Assembly (NCBI GenBank): GCA_958296025.1
Contig: OY282430.1
Coordinates: 1,612,001 to 1,676,000 of the forward strand
Origin: an uncultured Pseudomonadales bacterium
Lineage (GTDB): Bacteria > Pseudomonadota > Gammaproteobacteria > Pseudomonadales > Azotimanducaceae
Direction: 5' to 3'
Length of the DNA stretch: 64,000 nt
Shown: positions 7,508 through 16,392 of the stretch, one piece after another
How the letters are laid out: the number at the start of each line of letters is the position of its first letter
Numbering within the stretch: the stretch's first letter is position 1
Program-made: the position numbers and the translations under genes
The notes under the pieces: model-generated
Databases searched by the model: none
Told to the model about the DNA's origin: nothing
Seen by the model: the letters and a program-made list of their open reading frames with translations, nothing else

Positions 7508-8665
7508 ATGAAGAAGGTCGCTTTTGATCATGGCTTGCCCATGACGTTATTGATTTCGCTGGTCTATCCGTTGGGGCCGGCGGCGGTGATTTTGATGCCG
7601 TTGATCGTGGGCGGCGTCATCGACGACTACGGCTTCAGCGAGCAGCAGGCCGGCCTAGTGGCGTCCATGGAAGGGCTGGGCTTGGTGCTGGGGTTGTTGG
7701 TGGGCGCCCAGTGGGTGCGCCGGGTGTCCTGGACCAGAATGCTGTGCATCGGCTTGGCGGCCTATGCGCTGGTCAATCTATTGAGCGCCGGGGTGCAAGG
7801 CTTGTTCGCCTTGGCCGCGATGCGGCTGCTCAGCGGCTTTTGCGGCGGCTCGGTGTTCGCCATCGTCAATGCGGCGCTGGGGGACAACAAGGCGCCGGAC
7901 CGTGCCTTCGGCCTCGCCCAAGCCGTGCAGGGGATGATGATGTTCGCCGCCTTCGCCGCCGCGCCCTGGATGCCGGCCGGCCGTCTGGTGGGAACCCTGT
8001 TCCTATTGGTTGCCGGGGCGGCGGTTTTGATGATGCTTTGCCTGCTGCGCTTTCCGGACCGCGGTGCCAAGCAGGCGGAAACCGCATCCGCAACCTTGGC
8101 GCGTAGCGCCCATAGGCGGTTGATTTGGGTCGGGTTGTTCGGCGGCTTGCTCTATTACGCCAGCGTTTTCGGCTTCTGGGATTTTCTTGAGCGCATTGGG
8201 TTGGCGGCCGGCCTTGCGTCGGACGCCATCAGCTTGGCCTTGGGCGCCTCGCAGATCGCTGCCGTGGCGGGCGGCATGGTCGCCGCCCTCGCCAGCGACC
8301 GCTTTGGCCGCATCCTGCCGCTGACGGTGGCGGCGACGGGGCAGCTGATCGTCCTGTGGTTGCTGCTCGGTCAGTTCGCCTTGGTCAGCTACTTCATCGG
8401 CGCCTGCCTGTATCAGGGCCTCTACATCATCGCCACCAGCTACATGCTGGGCGTCATCGCCAAGCTGGACGGCGGCGGCAAGTACGTCGTCATCATGAAC
8501 GCCATGCTCGGCATTGGCGTGGCGGTTGGGCCATCCATCGCCGCCGCGCTGATTCGGGCGGGGGACTACGGCGGCATCAACCTCGCCGCCGCCCTCGGCA
8601 TCCTGGCCACCTTAGTGCTTTTCCTCTACATCATCCGGCAAAGCCGGAACATCACCAACAAGTAG
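7508..8665 (+). CDS. MFS transporter
   Basis: This 385-residue protein has about twelve hydrophobic segments with a long cytoplasmic loop near residues 180-200, the usual 6+6 layout of the major facilitator superfamily. Small residues are abundant in the helices, and the loop 2-3 region contains the basic AQWVRRVSW. It acts in the inner membrane as an antiporter or symporter for small organic molecules; the sequence does not say which. ATG 7508 (MKKVAFDHGL) is preferred over upstream GTG or TTG codons that would add a polar, cysteine-containing extension. It follows the kinase/aminotransferase operon on the same strand after 296 bases and may serve the same substrate. Confidence 0.8.
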   Translation: MKKVAFDHGLPMTLLISLVYPLGPAAVILMPLIVGGVIDDYGFSEQQAGLVASMEGLGLVLGLLVGAQWVRRVSWTRMLCIGLAAYALVNLLSAGVQGLFALAAMRLLSGFCGGSVFAIVNAALGDNKAPDRAFGLAQAVQGMMMFAAFAAAPWMPAGRLVGTLFLLVAGAAVLMMLCLLRFPDRGAKQAETASATLARSAHRRLIWVGLFGGLLYYASVFGFWDFLERIGLAAGLASDAISLALGASQIAAVAGGMVAALASDRFGRILPLTVAATGQLIVLWLLLGQFALVSYFIGACLYQGLYIIATSYMLGVIAKLDGGGKYVVIMNAMLGIGVAVGPSIAAALIRAGDYGGINLAAALGILATLVLFLYIIRQSRNITNK

Positions 8666-8967
8666 GGCAGGGGGCCGGTCGCGGCTGAGCGAGCTCATGT
8701 TATAAGACTTGCCCAATAGGGCTGCAGAGATGTTCTCCAATAGTCAAACCTGCTTAGGGCATGGCTGGACGCACCACGCCGGGATATGTTTGGGCCAGTT
8801 CAGGCTGGGACCAGCCACTCCGTTCCCGTGCGCAAAGCCTAAGGCCTAACTTCGTGATCGGGGTTGCATTGCAGTCTGTATTCATGTACAGTTATCGCCT
8901 TGGCAATCGAATCGACAGGGCTGGTTGCGTGTGGGGCACCTAGCCCAACTCTGGAGGCGGCAAGAAA
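8666..8967 (+). other. Intergenic region before the restriction-modification gene
   Basis: Apart from the promoter at 8864-8892 and a GGAGG ribosome site at 8953, I see no gene or repeat. An open frame at 8761-8943 has a composition unlike a protein and no ribosome site. Confidence 0.5.
8864..8892 (+). promoter_or_regulatory. Sigma70-type promoter of the restriction-modification gene
   Basis: TTGCAT (8864-8869) and TACAGT (8887-8892) are 17 bases apart, and TG directly precedes the -10 hexamer. The gene starts 76 bases downstream. Confidence 0.6.
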
Positions 8968-11526
8968 GTGGCTAAGCAACAAGTGGGAGAAGCCGGTGTT
9001 GCAGTCGGCGACCCGACCGGTAAGTTCCTCATCGACTTCATCAGCGGTCAACGGGTGCGGGTGACGCCTGAGGAAGTGGACGCCGTTCAGGTTTTTGCCC
9101 GCCGCTTGGTTGAGGACTACGGCTACAGCAAGGAGCAGGTGCAAACTCATCCTCAACACCGCGTTCGGGCAAGGCCATCCGACCAGGCTCGATCCTACCC
9201 CGTGGATATAGCTGTGTTCCGTGCAGGGCGCACGGAGGATGAACTCTTAATGATAGTGGAATGCAAAAAGAGCAACCGACAGGACGGCGAGCATCAGCTT
9301 CGGCTTTACATGGACATGTCCGCTGCGGAGGTGGGCGTTTGGTTCAATGGCGAAAACCACCTATACCTCCGCAAGATTCACCATGAGGACGGCCAGCGCA
9401 CCTACCAGCCTCTCCCGAACATTCCTCGAAACGGACAACGGATTGAAGACATCGGCCTATACAAGCGCAAGGACCTTGTACGCCCTTCTAACTTAAAGGC
9501 GGTGTTCCGAGACATTCGGAACCACTTGGCCGGGATGACCACCGGCATTACGCGCGACGAGGCGCTGGCTCAGGAAATTATCAACCTCCTCTTCTGCAAA
9601 CTGCTGGACGAACAGGAATCCGGCGCAGAAGATGCGGTGAATTTTCGCGCTGGCGTTGGCGAACCTCACGAAAACGTCCAAACCCGTATCCGTGCGCTCT
9701 TTGAACGGGTAAAGGAGAATGTTTTTGGTGATGTCTTTGACTCAACTGATCGCATTCGCCTCGATCTGGACAGTCTTGCCTATGTAGTTGGCGAACTTCA
9801 GAACTACACCATCATGGAGGCGGATCGGGATGCAATTGGGGAAGCCTTTGAGGTGTTTATCGGGCCGGCGCTGCGCGGCGCCGAAGGGCAGTTCTTCACG
9901 CCCCGCAACGTCATCGAAATGATGGTGAATGTCCTGGACCCAAAACCCGGAGAGAAGATCATTGACCCCGCCTGCGGTTCCGGGGGCTTCCTTATCATCG
10001 CCCTCTCGCATGTTTGGGAAAGTATCAGGGATGAAGCCAAGCGCAAAAACTGGACGGAACGCCAATTGGCGAAGCACGAGTTCGAGATTGCTTCCGACTG
10101 CTTTCGAGGCATTGACAAGGACGCCTTCCTATCCCGCGTATGCAAAGCGTACATGGCCCTCATTGGGGATGGCCGCGGAGGCATTTTCTGCCAAAACACC
10201 TTGGAACCTGTAAGTGATTGGGTGCCGCCTTTGCGTCAGGAGGTTAAGCCCGGGACTTTCGACGTCGTCCTCACCAATCCGCCATTCGGCAAGAAAATCG
10301 TTGTAAAGGGTGAAAAAATCATTTCCCAGTTTGCGCTTGGCCGCAAATGGAAATACAACAGGTCTAAGGCGTCTTGGGTGCCATCCTCAGCCCTCCGCGA
10401 TAGGCTGCCGCCGCACATTCTGTTTCTGGAGCGCTGCATCCAACTTCTTAAGCCTGGCGGGCGCATCGGCATCGTGCTGCCGGAGAGCATTTTCGGCAGT
10501 CCTTCGCATGGCTACATCGTGCAGTGGCTTCGGTCTCGATTGCGAATTAGGGCAGTCATCAACATGCCGGAACCCTTGTTCAAGACAAGCGGGAAAGGCG
10601 GAACTCATACGAAAGTATGTGTCTTGATTGGCACTTTGGAAGGCCAAAACAATCATCCGATTTTTATGGGGGAAGCGAGGTGGTGCGGGCATGACAGTCG
10701 CGGCAATCCCACTTACCAAACACTGGCAAATGGGGAATTGAAGCTGCTTGACGAGGTGCCTGAGATTGCCGCCCGTTTTTCTCAGTGGCAAGATGATGTG
10801 GGTGCATTTGATCCCGATCATAGAGGTTTCCTTTTGCCATGTGAGGATGTCGTCAATGAAGTATTGATTCCTAGGTACTACAATCCTGAAATTGGCGCGG
10901 AGATGACCCGCCTCGGCAATGACTACAGATTTATTGCCTTGGCCGACTTGGTTGAACAGGGAGCGTTGTCGTTCGCCACTGGCATTGAAGTGGGCAAAAT
11001 GGCCTACGGCACCGGCAAAATCCCGTTCATTCGCACTTCGGACATTTCCAATTGGGAAATCAAGGCTGACTTCAAGCATGGCGTCAGCGAGGAAATATAT
11101 GAGAGATCCAGAGCGAAAATCGATGTCCAGTCCGGCGACATCCTGATGGTGAAGGACGGGACTTATCTAATCGGCACCACCGCCATTGTCATGGATTCCG
11201 ACTTGCCCATGCTGTTCCAGAGCCACTTGTACCGCATTCGCGTACACAAGGCGGAGATCATCAGCCCGTGGCTGCTTTTCGCGCTTCTCAATACGCCAGT
11301 CGTACGGTTGCAAATACGCGCCAAACAATTCACCCAGGACATTATTGACACCATCGGCAAGCGGGTCTTGGAGTTGGCGATCCCAATGCCGAGGTCAGCG
11401 GAAAAAGCGCAGCGTCTTGCCGAGGAGTGCAAACGCATTATTGAGACCAGGGTGCGGTTGCGTCAGGAAGCCAGCGCCCTAGTCGGCTCCATCGGCAGCG
11501 ACAGCGGGAACTCCGGCTCGCAATGA
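8968..11526 (+). CDS. Single-chain restriction-modification enzyme (nuclease-methyltransferase-specificity)
   Basis: This 852-residue protein combines three activities. Residues 15-130 form a PD-(D/E)xK nuclease domain like the HsdR N-terminus, with D80 in SYPVD and E98-C-K100. Residues about 165-500 are an HsdM-type N6-adenine methyltransferase with the SAM motif D333-PACGSGG and catalytic N437-PPF. Residues about 640-840 look like one target-recognition domain of an HsdS subunit followed by a helical spacer. This is the plan of type IIG or type-I-like single-chain enzymes, which cut and methylate DNA against phages. There is no separate R, M or S gene beside it. GTG 8968 has GGAGG 13-17 bases before it. 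The base composition is more AT-rich than its neighbours, suggesting acquisition. Confidence 0.85.
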   Translation: MAKQQVGEAGVAVGDPTGKFLIDFISGQRVRVTPEEVDAVQVFARRLVEDYGYSKEQVQTHPQHRVRARPSDQARSYPVDIAVFRAGRTEDELLMIVECKKSNRQDGEHQLRLYMDMSAAEVGVWFNGENHLYLRKIHHEDGQRTYQPLPNIPRNGQRIEDIGLYKRKDLVRPSNLKAVFRDIRNHLAGMTTGITRDEALAQEIINLLFCKLLDEQESGAEDAVNFRAGVGEPHENVQTRIRALFERVKENVFGDVFDSTDRIRLDLDSLAYVVGELQNYTIMEADRDAIGEAFEVFIGPALRGAEGQFFTPRNVIEMMVNVLDPKPGEKIIDPACGSGGFLIIALSHVWESIRDEAKRKNWTERQLAKHEFEIASDCFRGIDKDAFLSRVCKAYMALIGDGRGGIFCQNTLEPVSDWVPPLRQEVKPGTFDVVLTNPPFGKKIVVKGEKIISQFALGRKWKYNRSKASWVPSSALRDRLPPHILFLERCIQLLKPGGRIGIVLPESIFGSPSHGYIVQWLRSRLRIRAVINMPEPLFKTSGKGGTHTKVCVLIGTLEGQNNHPIFMGEARWCGHDSRGNPTYQTLANGELKLLDEVPEIAARFSQWQDDVGAFDPDHRGFLLPCEDVVNEVLIPRYYNPEIGAEMTRLGNDYRFIALADLVEQGALSFATGIEVGKMAYGTGKIPFIRTSDISNWEIKADFKHGVSEEIYERSRAKIDVQSGDILMVKDGTYLIGTTAIVMDSDLPMLFQSHLYRIRVHKAEIISPWLLFALLNTPVVRLQIRAKQFTQDIIDTIGKRVLELAIPMPRSAEKAQRLAEECKRIIETRVRLRQEASALVGSIGSDSGNSGSQ

Positions 11527-11656
11527 TGGCCGGTGCTATCGTGAATGCATGGCCCTTCGAAATGGAGATTCGGAGTCATGACCGAGTTCTTCGGTGCCCA
11601 ATACGCGCCAAGGGCGTCCAAAGCTGCGCCGGCGGCACCGATAAGGAAACCCAACC

Positions 11657-12040
11657 ATGCCCCATCTGATCATTGAGTATTCGGCCAACTTGGAGGCGGA
11701 AATCGATCTTGACGGCCTGATGCGCAAACTGCGGGACGTAGCCGCTGCGGGTGGGGTATTCCCGCTGCCCGGCATCCGGGTGCGGGCCGCCCGCCGGGAC
11801 CGCTACTTGATCGCCGACGGCGACCTGGAGCACGGCTTTGTCCACGTCACTGCCCGCATCGGCACCGGGCGGGACGAAGCCACCCGCCGCGCCCAGGCGC
11901 AACTGCTGTTCGACGCCCTGTGCGAGCATCTAGCCCCTGTGTATCGGCGGCGCGGGTTGGCCCTCTCCTTGGAGATGGTGGAAATCGACCCTGTGGGCAG
12001 CTTGAAGAAGAACAATCTGCACGAGCGGTTGCGGCGCTGA
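11657..12040 (+). CDS. hpaF: 5-carboxymethyl-2-hydroxymuconate delta-isomerase
   Basis: This 127-residue protein begins MPHLIIEYSAN, the family hallmark; Pro2 becomes the N-terminal catalytic base after Met removal. Length and the DLEHGFVHVTARIGTGR segment fit CHMI of the homoprotocatechuate meta-cleavage pathway, which isomerises 5-carboxymethyl-2-hydroxymuconate. It forms trimers in the cytoplasm. AAGGAAA precedes ATG. No other homoprotocatechuate genes are next to it, so it may work in an aromatic pathway encoded elsewhere. The next gene starts at its stop codon (TGATG). Confidence 0.85.
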   Translation: MPHLIIEYSANLEAEIDLDGLMRKLRDVAAAGGVFPLPGIRVRAARRDRYLIADGDLEHGFVHVTARIGTGRDEATRRAQAQLLFDALCEHLAPVYRRRGLALSLEMVEIDPVGSLKKNNLHERLRR

Positions 12041-12762
12041 TGGCAACCGCCCGCATCGCCGCGCAAGGCTGCCGGTGGCGCCGGCCAGTGGTCGGCGCCC
12101 TCATCAAGGGCCTTGCGGCGCCATACGGAATCGGCTGGCGAGCGCTTGTGCTTGCTTTGGTGCCGATGGCCGGTCAGGGTGCGGCCCAGGTGACTGCTTG
12201 GGAACTGATTTCGCCAACGGTTTTGGATTGGCGTCAAGCCGAGCAGCGCCGCGCCGTCGCCAAGGACCTGTTGGAGCGGCTGGACCTGTTGGCTGGCGCC
12301 ATTCCGCCCCTGTCTGCGAACCAGCAGGCTCGGGTCGTCAAGGAAGCAGCCGAACTCGAGGGTCTCGACCCAGACGCGGACTCCAGAAGGCGCAGCCGCC
12401 TGTTCATGTCCCGCCGCTACCAACACTTCCGTTTGCTCGATTTGCTTGCGGAGACGCGCAGCAATCTCAAGTGCGTCCTAGCTGCTGAGCAAGTTGCCGA
12501 GGAGATGCGCTGCTGGAGCTTGGCCAGCGTTAACTTTGGGGAGGAGGCGAAGCTGGACTTGGCCCTGTCGATGCTGCGCAGCGCCCGCCTGATTCCCAAG
12601 GATGGCGCCATGCCGGTGAAGGCCCAGGACCCGGCCGTCTGGTACGGCGAATACGGACGGGGAATACTGAAGTACATCCTGACGCCCTACCTGACCCAAC
12701 AAGCTGCCGGCAAAGCGGCTGGCGCCGCGGAAACCTCCGCCGCAACGCCCAAGCGTCATTGA
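12040..12762 (+). CDS. Hypothetical protein, 240 aa
   Basis: I do not recognise this family. The ATG overlaps the CHMI stop by one base. The N-terminus (residues 1-30) is basic with two tryptophans; a hydrophobic stretch (about 32-48, ALVLALVPMAGQGAAQV) could be a late signal peptide or a membrane anchor. The rest is helical and rich in Arg, Leu and Ala, with a lysine- and alanine-rich C-terminal tail. A start further upstream within the CHMI gene is possible but unlikely. Coding is supported by the coupled start and consistent composition. No function is proposed. Confidence 0.55.
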   Translation: MATARIAAQGCRWRRPVVGALIKGLAAPYGIGWRALVLALVPMAGQGAAQVTAWELISPTVLDWRQAEQRRAVAKDLLERLDLLAGAIPPLSANQQARVVKEAAELEGLDPDADSRRRSRLFMSRRYQHFRLLDLLAETRSNLKCVLAAEQVAEEMRCWSLASVNFGEEAKLDLALSMLRSARLIPKDGAMPVKAQDPAVWYGEYGRGILKYILTPYLTQQAAGKAAGAAETSAATPKRH

Positions 12763-12856
12763 AGCTGCGCTCGGCTTCGCACGCGCTGCAATTGCTCTTG
12801 GCGCGGTCGGCGGGCTGGGCTTGATTCCCGCTGTCAATGGGTGTAAACCCGCACTT

Positions 12857-13411
12857 ATGCGTGGCCTTGCGGCAATCAGGAATGCGGTGCTGGCGGGTGC
12901 CTTGCTGGGTGCTGGCGGCCTCGCGGTGGCATCGGAAACGGTGTTGTTGAACACGTCTCCGGCCTTGGACTGCTACCGTGCCGCGGCCGATGGCGGCACC
13001 TCCTTCGACATCGACGCCTGCACCTTGGCTATTGAGCGGCAAATGCTAACGCCGACGGATCTCGCGGCCACCTATTCCAACCGAGGCATTCTGCTGGCCC
13101 GCAGCGGCGACTTGGCGGCGGCGCTGCAGGACCATGACCGGGCGCTTTCCCTAGCGTCGGATATGGCCAGCATCTACATTAACCGCTCCAACGCTTTGGT
13201 GGCCGCGAAGCGCTACGAGGAGGCGCTGGCGGACTTGGAGCAGGCCATCGCCATGGCCGACATTTCGCTGGCGGTGGCCTATTACAACCGGGCGCTGATG
13301 TTCAACATCCTAGGAGACCGCCGAGCCGCTCGGGCGGACGCCGAAAAGGCCGCGGAGTTGGCGCCGGAGACGGCGGCCTACCGGAACTTCCTGCAGACCT
13401 TGAGGGAGTGA
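12857..13411 (+). CDS. Secreted TPR-repeat protein
   Basis: This 184-residue protein has a signal peptide (residues about 1-26, LAGALLGAGGLAVASE) and then about three tetratricopeptide repeats, with typical spacing in TYSNRGILLARSGDLAAALQDHDRAL, IYINRSNALVAAKRYEEALADLEQAI and AYYNRALMFNILGDRRAARADAEKA. TPR proteins mediate protein-protein contacts; this one would sit in the periplasm. A TTG at 12821 would add 12 residues before the signal peptide and is less likely. It lies 35 bases upstream of the malonyl-CoA synthetase ATG on the same strand. Confidence 0.75.
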   Translation: MRGLAAIRNAVLAGALLGAGGLAVASETVLLNTSPALDCYRAAADGGTSFDIDACTLAIERQMLTPTDLAATYSNRGILLARSGDLAAALQDHDRALSLASDMASIYINRSNALVAAKRYEEALADLEQAIAMADISLAVAYYNRALMFNILGDRRAARADAEKAAELAPETAAYRNFLQTLRE

Positions 13412-13446
13412 GGGCAACCGGGCGGGCCGGCGCAGTGGGCCATCCG

Positions 13447-14961
13447 ATGAACGGAAACTTCGCCGCGGACTTGGAAGCTGTGTTCGCCGTCAACCGCGGC
13501 AAGCCCGCTTTGCGCTTGGTGGGCGGCGGTGTCTGGACGTTCGGAGACCTGCTTGACGCCGTAAACCGTTTGGCTGGCGTACTTGTTGGGCTGGGGACCA
13601 AGCCAGGGGACCGGTTGCTGGCCCAAGTCGAAAAATCCCCGGAAGCCGTCGCCCTGTACATCGCCGCGCTGAAGGTGGGCGCCGTTTACGTGCCTCTGAA
13701 CACTGCCTACACCGCTGCGGAACTGGACTATTTCATTGCCGATGCCGCCCCCCGGTTGTTCGTGCGGGCACCTTCCACGCCTTGTCCGGATGTCGGCCCG
13801 TCTGGCCCCGCGGTGCTGACCTTGGGGGCGGAAGGGCAAGGCTTGAACGCAGCGATGGCTGGGGCGGCGCCCTTCGACCCTGTGGTTGACCGGCAGGCGG
13901 ATGACTTGGCGGCCTTGGTTTACACCTCCGGCACCACAGGCCGCGCCAAGGGCGCCATGCTGACCCACCGCAACATCCGCAGCAACGCATTGGCGCTGCG
14001 TAGCTGTTGGGGCTGGCGCGATGACGAGGTGCTGCTGCATGCCCTGCCTTTGTTTCATGTGCATGGGCTGTTCATCGCCCTGCACTGCACCTTGCTCGGC
14101 GCCACTCCGACCATCTTCCTGCCCCGCTTTGACGTGGAGACCGTGATGCGCTTCCTTCCCGAAGCGACGGTGATGATGGGCGTTCCCACCTTTTACTCCA
14201 GGCTGCTGAGCCAACCGGACTTCGGGCCCGGTCACTGCGCCGGGATGCGCCTGTTCATCTGTGGCTCCGCGCCCCTCACGGAACGGGTCTTCCAGGCTTG
14301 GGAGACCCGCACCGGGCATCGCATCCTGGAGCGCTACGGCATGTCGGAGACCATCATCAACACCTCCAATCCGTTGACGGGGAAGCGCGTCGCCGGCAGC
14401 GTCGGCTTCCCCTTGCCGGGCGTGGAGGTGCGCATTGCCGGCAAGGACGGCACCGTTCTGCCGGCCGGGCGGGTGGGCGGCATTGAGGTGCGGGGGGATA
14501 ACGTCTTCAGGGGCTATTGGCGGATGCCGGAGAAGACCGCCGAGGAGTTCCGTGCGGACGGATTCTTCATTTCCGGCGACCTAGGCGTCATGGACGGGGA
14601 AGGGCGCTTGTCCATCGTTGGCCGGTCCAAGGACCTCATCATCTCCGGCGGCTACAACGTCTATCCCAAGGAGGTGGAGGCCCTGATCGATCAGCTCGAC
14701 GGGGTGGCCGAATCCGCCGTCATCGGCGTGCCGCACCCGGATTTCGGCGAGGGCGTGGTGGCGGTGGTGGTGCCCACAAGCGCACCGGTGACGTTAGAAC
14801 AGGTCAATGTCCATCTGCATGACCGCCTAGCCCGTTTCAAGCAGCCGAAGCAGGTGGTCAACCTGGACGCCTTGCCCCGCAACAGCATGGGCAAGGTGCG
14901 GAAGAACCGGTTGCGGGAGCGCTTCGCTGACCTATTTGCGCAGGTCACGGCCTCCGTGTAA
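13447..14961 (+). CDS. matB: Malonyl-CoA synthetase-like AMP-forming ligase
   Basis: This 504-residue enzyme is of the ANL superfamily. The P-loop is Y159-TSGTTGRAKG; the A5 motif is YGMSET; ISGDLGVMDGEGRLSIVGRSKDLIISGGYNVYPKE carries the hinge aspartate; and the catalytic lysine is K483 in NSMGKVRKNRL. The segment EKSPEAVALYIAALKVGAVYVPLNTAYTAAELDYFI is very close to MatB proteins, which make malonyl-CoA from malonate, CoA and ATP. Methylmalonate is another known substrate of the group. It would supply malonyl-CoA for fatty acid synthesis in the cytoplasm. The ATG at 13447 is preferred over GTG 13408, which overlaps the previous stop but adds residues foreign to the family. Confidence 0.8.
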   Translation: MNGNFAADLEAVFAVNRGKPALRLVGGGVWTFGDLLDAVNRLAGVLVGLGTKPGDRLLAQVEKSPEAVALYIAALKVGAVYVPLNTAYTAAELDYFIADAAPRLFVRAPSTPCPDVGPSGPAVLTLGAEGQGLNAAMAGAAPFDPVVDRQADDLAALVYTSGTTGRAKGAMLTHRNIRSNALALRSCWGWRDDEVLLHALPLFHVHGLFIALHCTLLGATPTIFLPRFDVETVMRFLPEATVMMGVPTFYSRLLSQPDFGPGHCAGMRLFICGSAPLTERVFQAWETRTGHRILERYGMSETIINTSNPLTGKRVAGSVGFPLPGVEVRIAGKDGTVLPAGRVGGIEVRGDNVFRGYWRMPEKTAEEFRADGFFISGDLGVMDGEGRLSIVGRSKDLIISGGYNVYPKEVEALIDQLDGVAESAVIGVPHPDFGEGVVAVVVPTSAPVTLEQVNVHLHDRLARFKQPKQVVNLDALPRNSMGKVRKNRLRERFADLFAQVTASV

Positions 14962-14981
14962 CGCAAGGCGGGACGACGAAT

Positions 14982-15000
14982 GCGGCGGCCGGGCCGCCGC
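14982..15000. terminator. GC hairpin between convergent genes
   Basis: GCGGCGGC (14982-14989) and GCCGCCGC (14993-15000) form a perfect 8-bp stem with a 3-base loop between the convergent matB-like and TVP38-family genes. There is no T-tract on either strand, so it may be a Rho-assisted or bidirectional terminator. Confidence 0.5.
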
Positions 15001-15013
15001 CCCAAGCCGCCGG

Positions 15014-15712
15014 TTAAACCCGTTTCGGTGGGCGGTCGCGCCGCTTGGAGATGGCGTTGATCACCTTCTTGGCGATCAGCGGGAACAACCCAAGCAGGGC
15101 GAATGAGAGGATCAGGGTAGGGGAAAGGATGCCGGCAAGGGATTGCAATTGGCCGAGTTCCCGCCCGGCGTTCACATACACCAAGGTGCCGGCCAGCATT
15201 CCGGCCTGGCTGACCCAATAGAAGGTCCAGGTCTTGATGGGTGTCAGCCCCATCGCCAAGTTGATGGCGAAGAATGGAAAGGCCGGCACCAACCGCAGGG
15301 CAAACAGATAAAAGGCTCCCTCCTGCTCAACGCCCCGATTGATCGGCCCAAGCTGCTTGGCGAAGCGGGCCTGCACCCTGTCCTTGAACAGATAGCGGGC
15401 GAAGGTGAAGGCCAACGTCGCCCCCAAAGTGCTGGCGAACGAGACGATGACCGCCCCCAACCCCAACCCGAAAATAGCCCCCGCAGCCAAGGTCATCACC
15501 GCCGCCCCCGGTAGGGACAGCCCAGTGACGGCTACATAGATCGCAAAATATCCGAGGGAGGTCAGCCAAGGATAGGCCTCATGCAACCCCACCGCCGCCA
15601 TGCGCTGCGCTTGAAAAAACTCCAGTGACAGAAAACGTTGCAAGTCAAAGTAGAAAAACAACCCCGCCAACACGATGATGGCGGCGACCAGAACCAACTG
15701 CCCCTTTTTCAC
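15014..15712 (-). CDS. TVP38/TMEM64 family inner-membrane protein
   Basis: This is a 232-residue protein from the GTG at 15712 (VKKGQLVLVAAIIVLAGLFFYFDL), with about six hydrophobic segments. The core GAIFGLGLGAVIVSFASTLGATLAF, with regularly spaced glycines and followed by ARYL, is the TVP38/TMEM64 (SNARE-associated, DedA-related) signature; RLVPAFPFFAINLAMG is the second conserved part. Relatives are thought to scramble or translocate lipids. A start at 15799 would add 29 polar residues and is less likely. The gene converges on the matB-like gene across a GC hairpin. The role here is unknown beyond membrane lipid handling. Confidence 0.8.
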   Translation of the reverse strand: MKKGQLVLVAAIIVLAGLFFYFDLQRFLSLEFFQAQRMAAVGLHEAYPWLTSLGYFAIYVAVTGLSLPGAAVMTLAAGAIFGLGLGAVIVSFASTLGATLAFTFARYLFKDRVQARFAKQLGPINRGVEQEGAFYLFALRLVPAFPFFAINLAMGLTPIKTWTFYWVSQAGMLAGTLVYVNAGRELGQLQSLAGILSPTLILSFALLGLFPLIAKKVINAISKRRDRPPKRV

Positions 15713-15799
15713 ACCGCTGTTTCCGCTTGCCGCCGGGACCTGAATGTCTCGCAGAGACAGCGCTTCGAGCCGATGAGCGCAAGTAAGCCGATTAAGCAC

Positions 15800-16392
15800 G
15801 AAGGGAGATCCTGGGTTATCTCAGGGGCTGTGGCGAAGCGCAACGGGAGCGGTGGGACCGCCCGGCATCCGCGGCGCCTTAAAGACATGTTTACGCCCTG
15901 CGTTTGGGTTCGGTTGATGACGTGCTCCAATTGCGTTGCCCGCCACGCCAAATTCATGGGCCGCAACCTTGTTGTCGTTCCCCTGCGCAAGGTGCCCTTT
16001 CGGGCTGAGTATGCGCCGCTGCTCGCCGACGTGCTCATGCCGGCCATTCAGCCAGAACTCAGGCTCAGAGCGCAAGCCCCATGCCCATCCATTTCCGCCT
16101 AATCGCACACCATAGCCCATTCCCGCCCGGCGGCCAGTGTGGGTGCGCTTGGGACAGGACACTAGCCCATTTGAGGTAAGGACCGGCCGCTTTCCCATGC
16201 CCTGGCGTTGCACCCTCCGCTTCAACTCAGGTGGCGAGGAACCTCGCATTTGCTATCTTTACGCCATCTCCGACATGCAACCATGACCGCAAGCAGCGTT
16301 TTTGAGCAGATTCGCTATGAATAACCGGTGCGGGGCGCCATCCGCATCCTGTTGGCCCGGGCAGATATTTGGCCGGTGCCTGAAGGAGAGCC
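15800..16392. other. 593-base region without a supported gene
   Basis: Open frames exist on both strands (for example 15821-16249 minus and the plus frame ending at 16102), but neither has a ribosome site, and their residues do not resemble a family. The plus frame around 15897-16070 (TPCVWVRLMTCSNCV) and its minus-strand counterpart look slightly protein-like and could be remnants of a decayed gene. An AAGGAGA ribosome site for the next gene ends the region. Confidence 0.4.

Noticed and set aside
15821-16249. 142-codon minus-strand frame in the 15.8-16.4 kb gap
   Set aside because: No ribosome site or family. It may be a remnant but cannot be supported.
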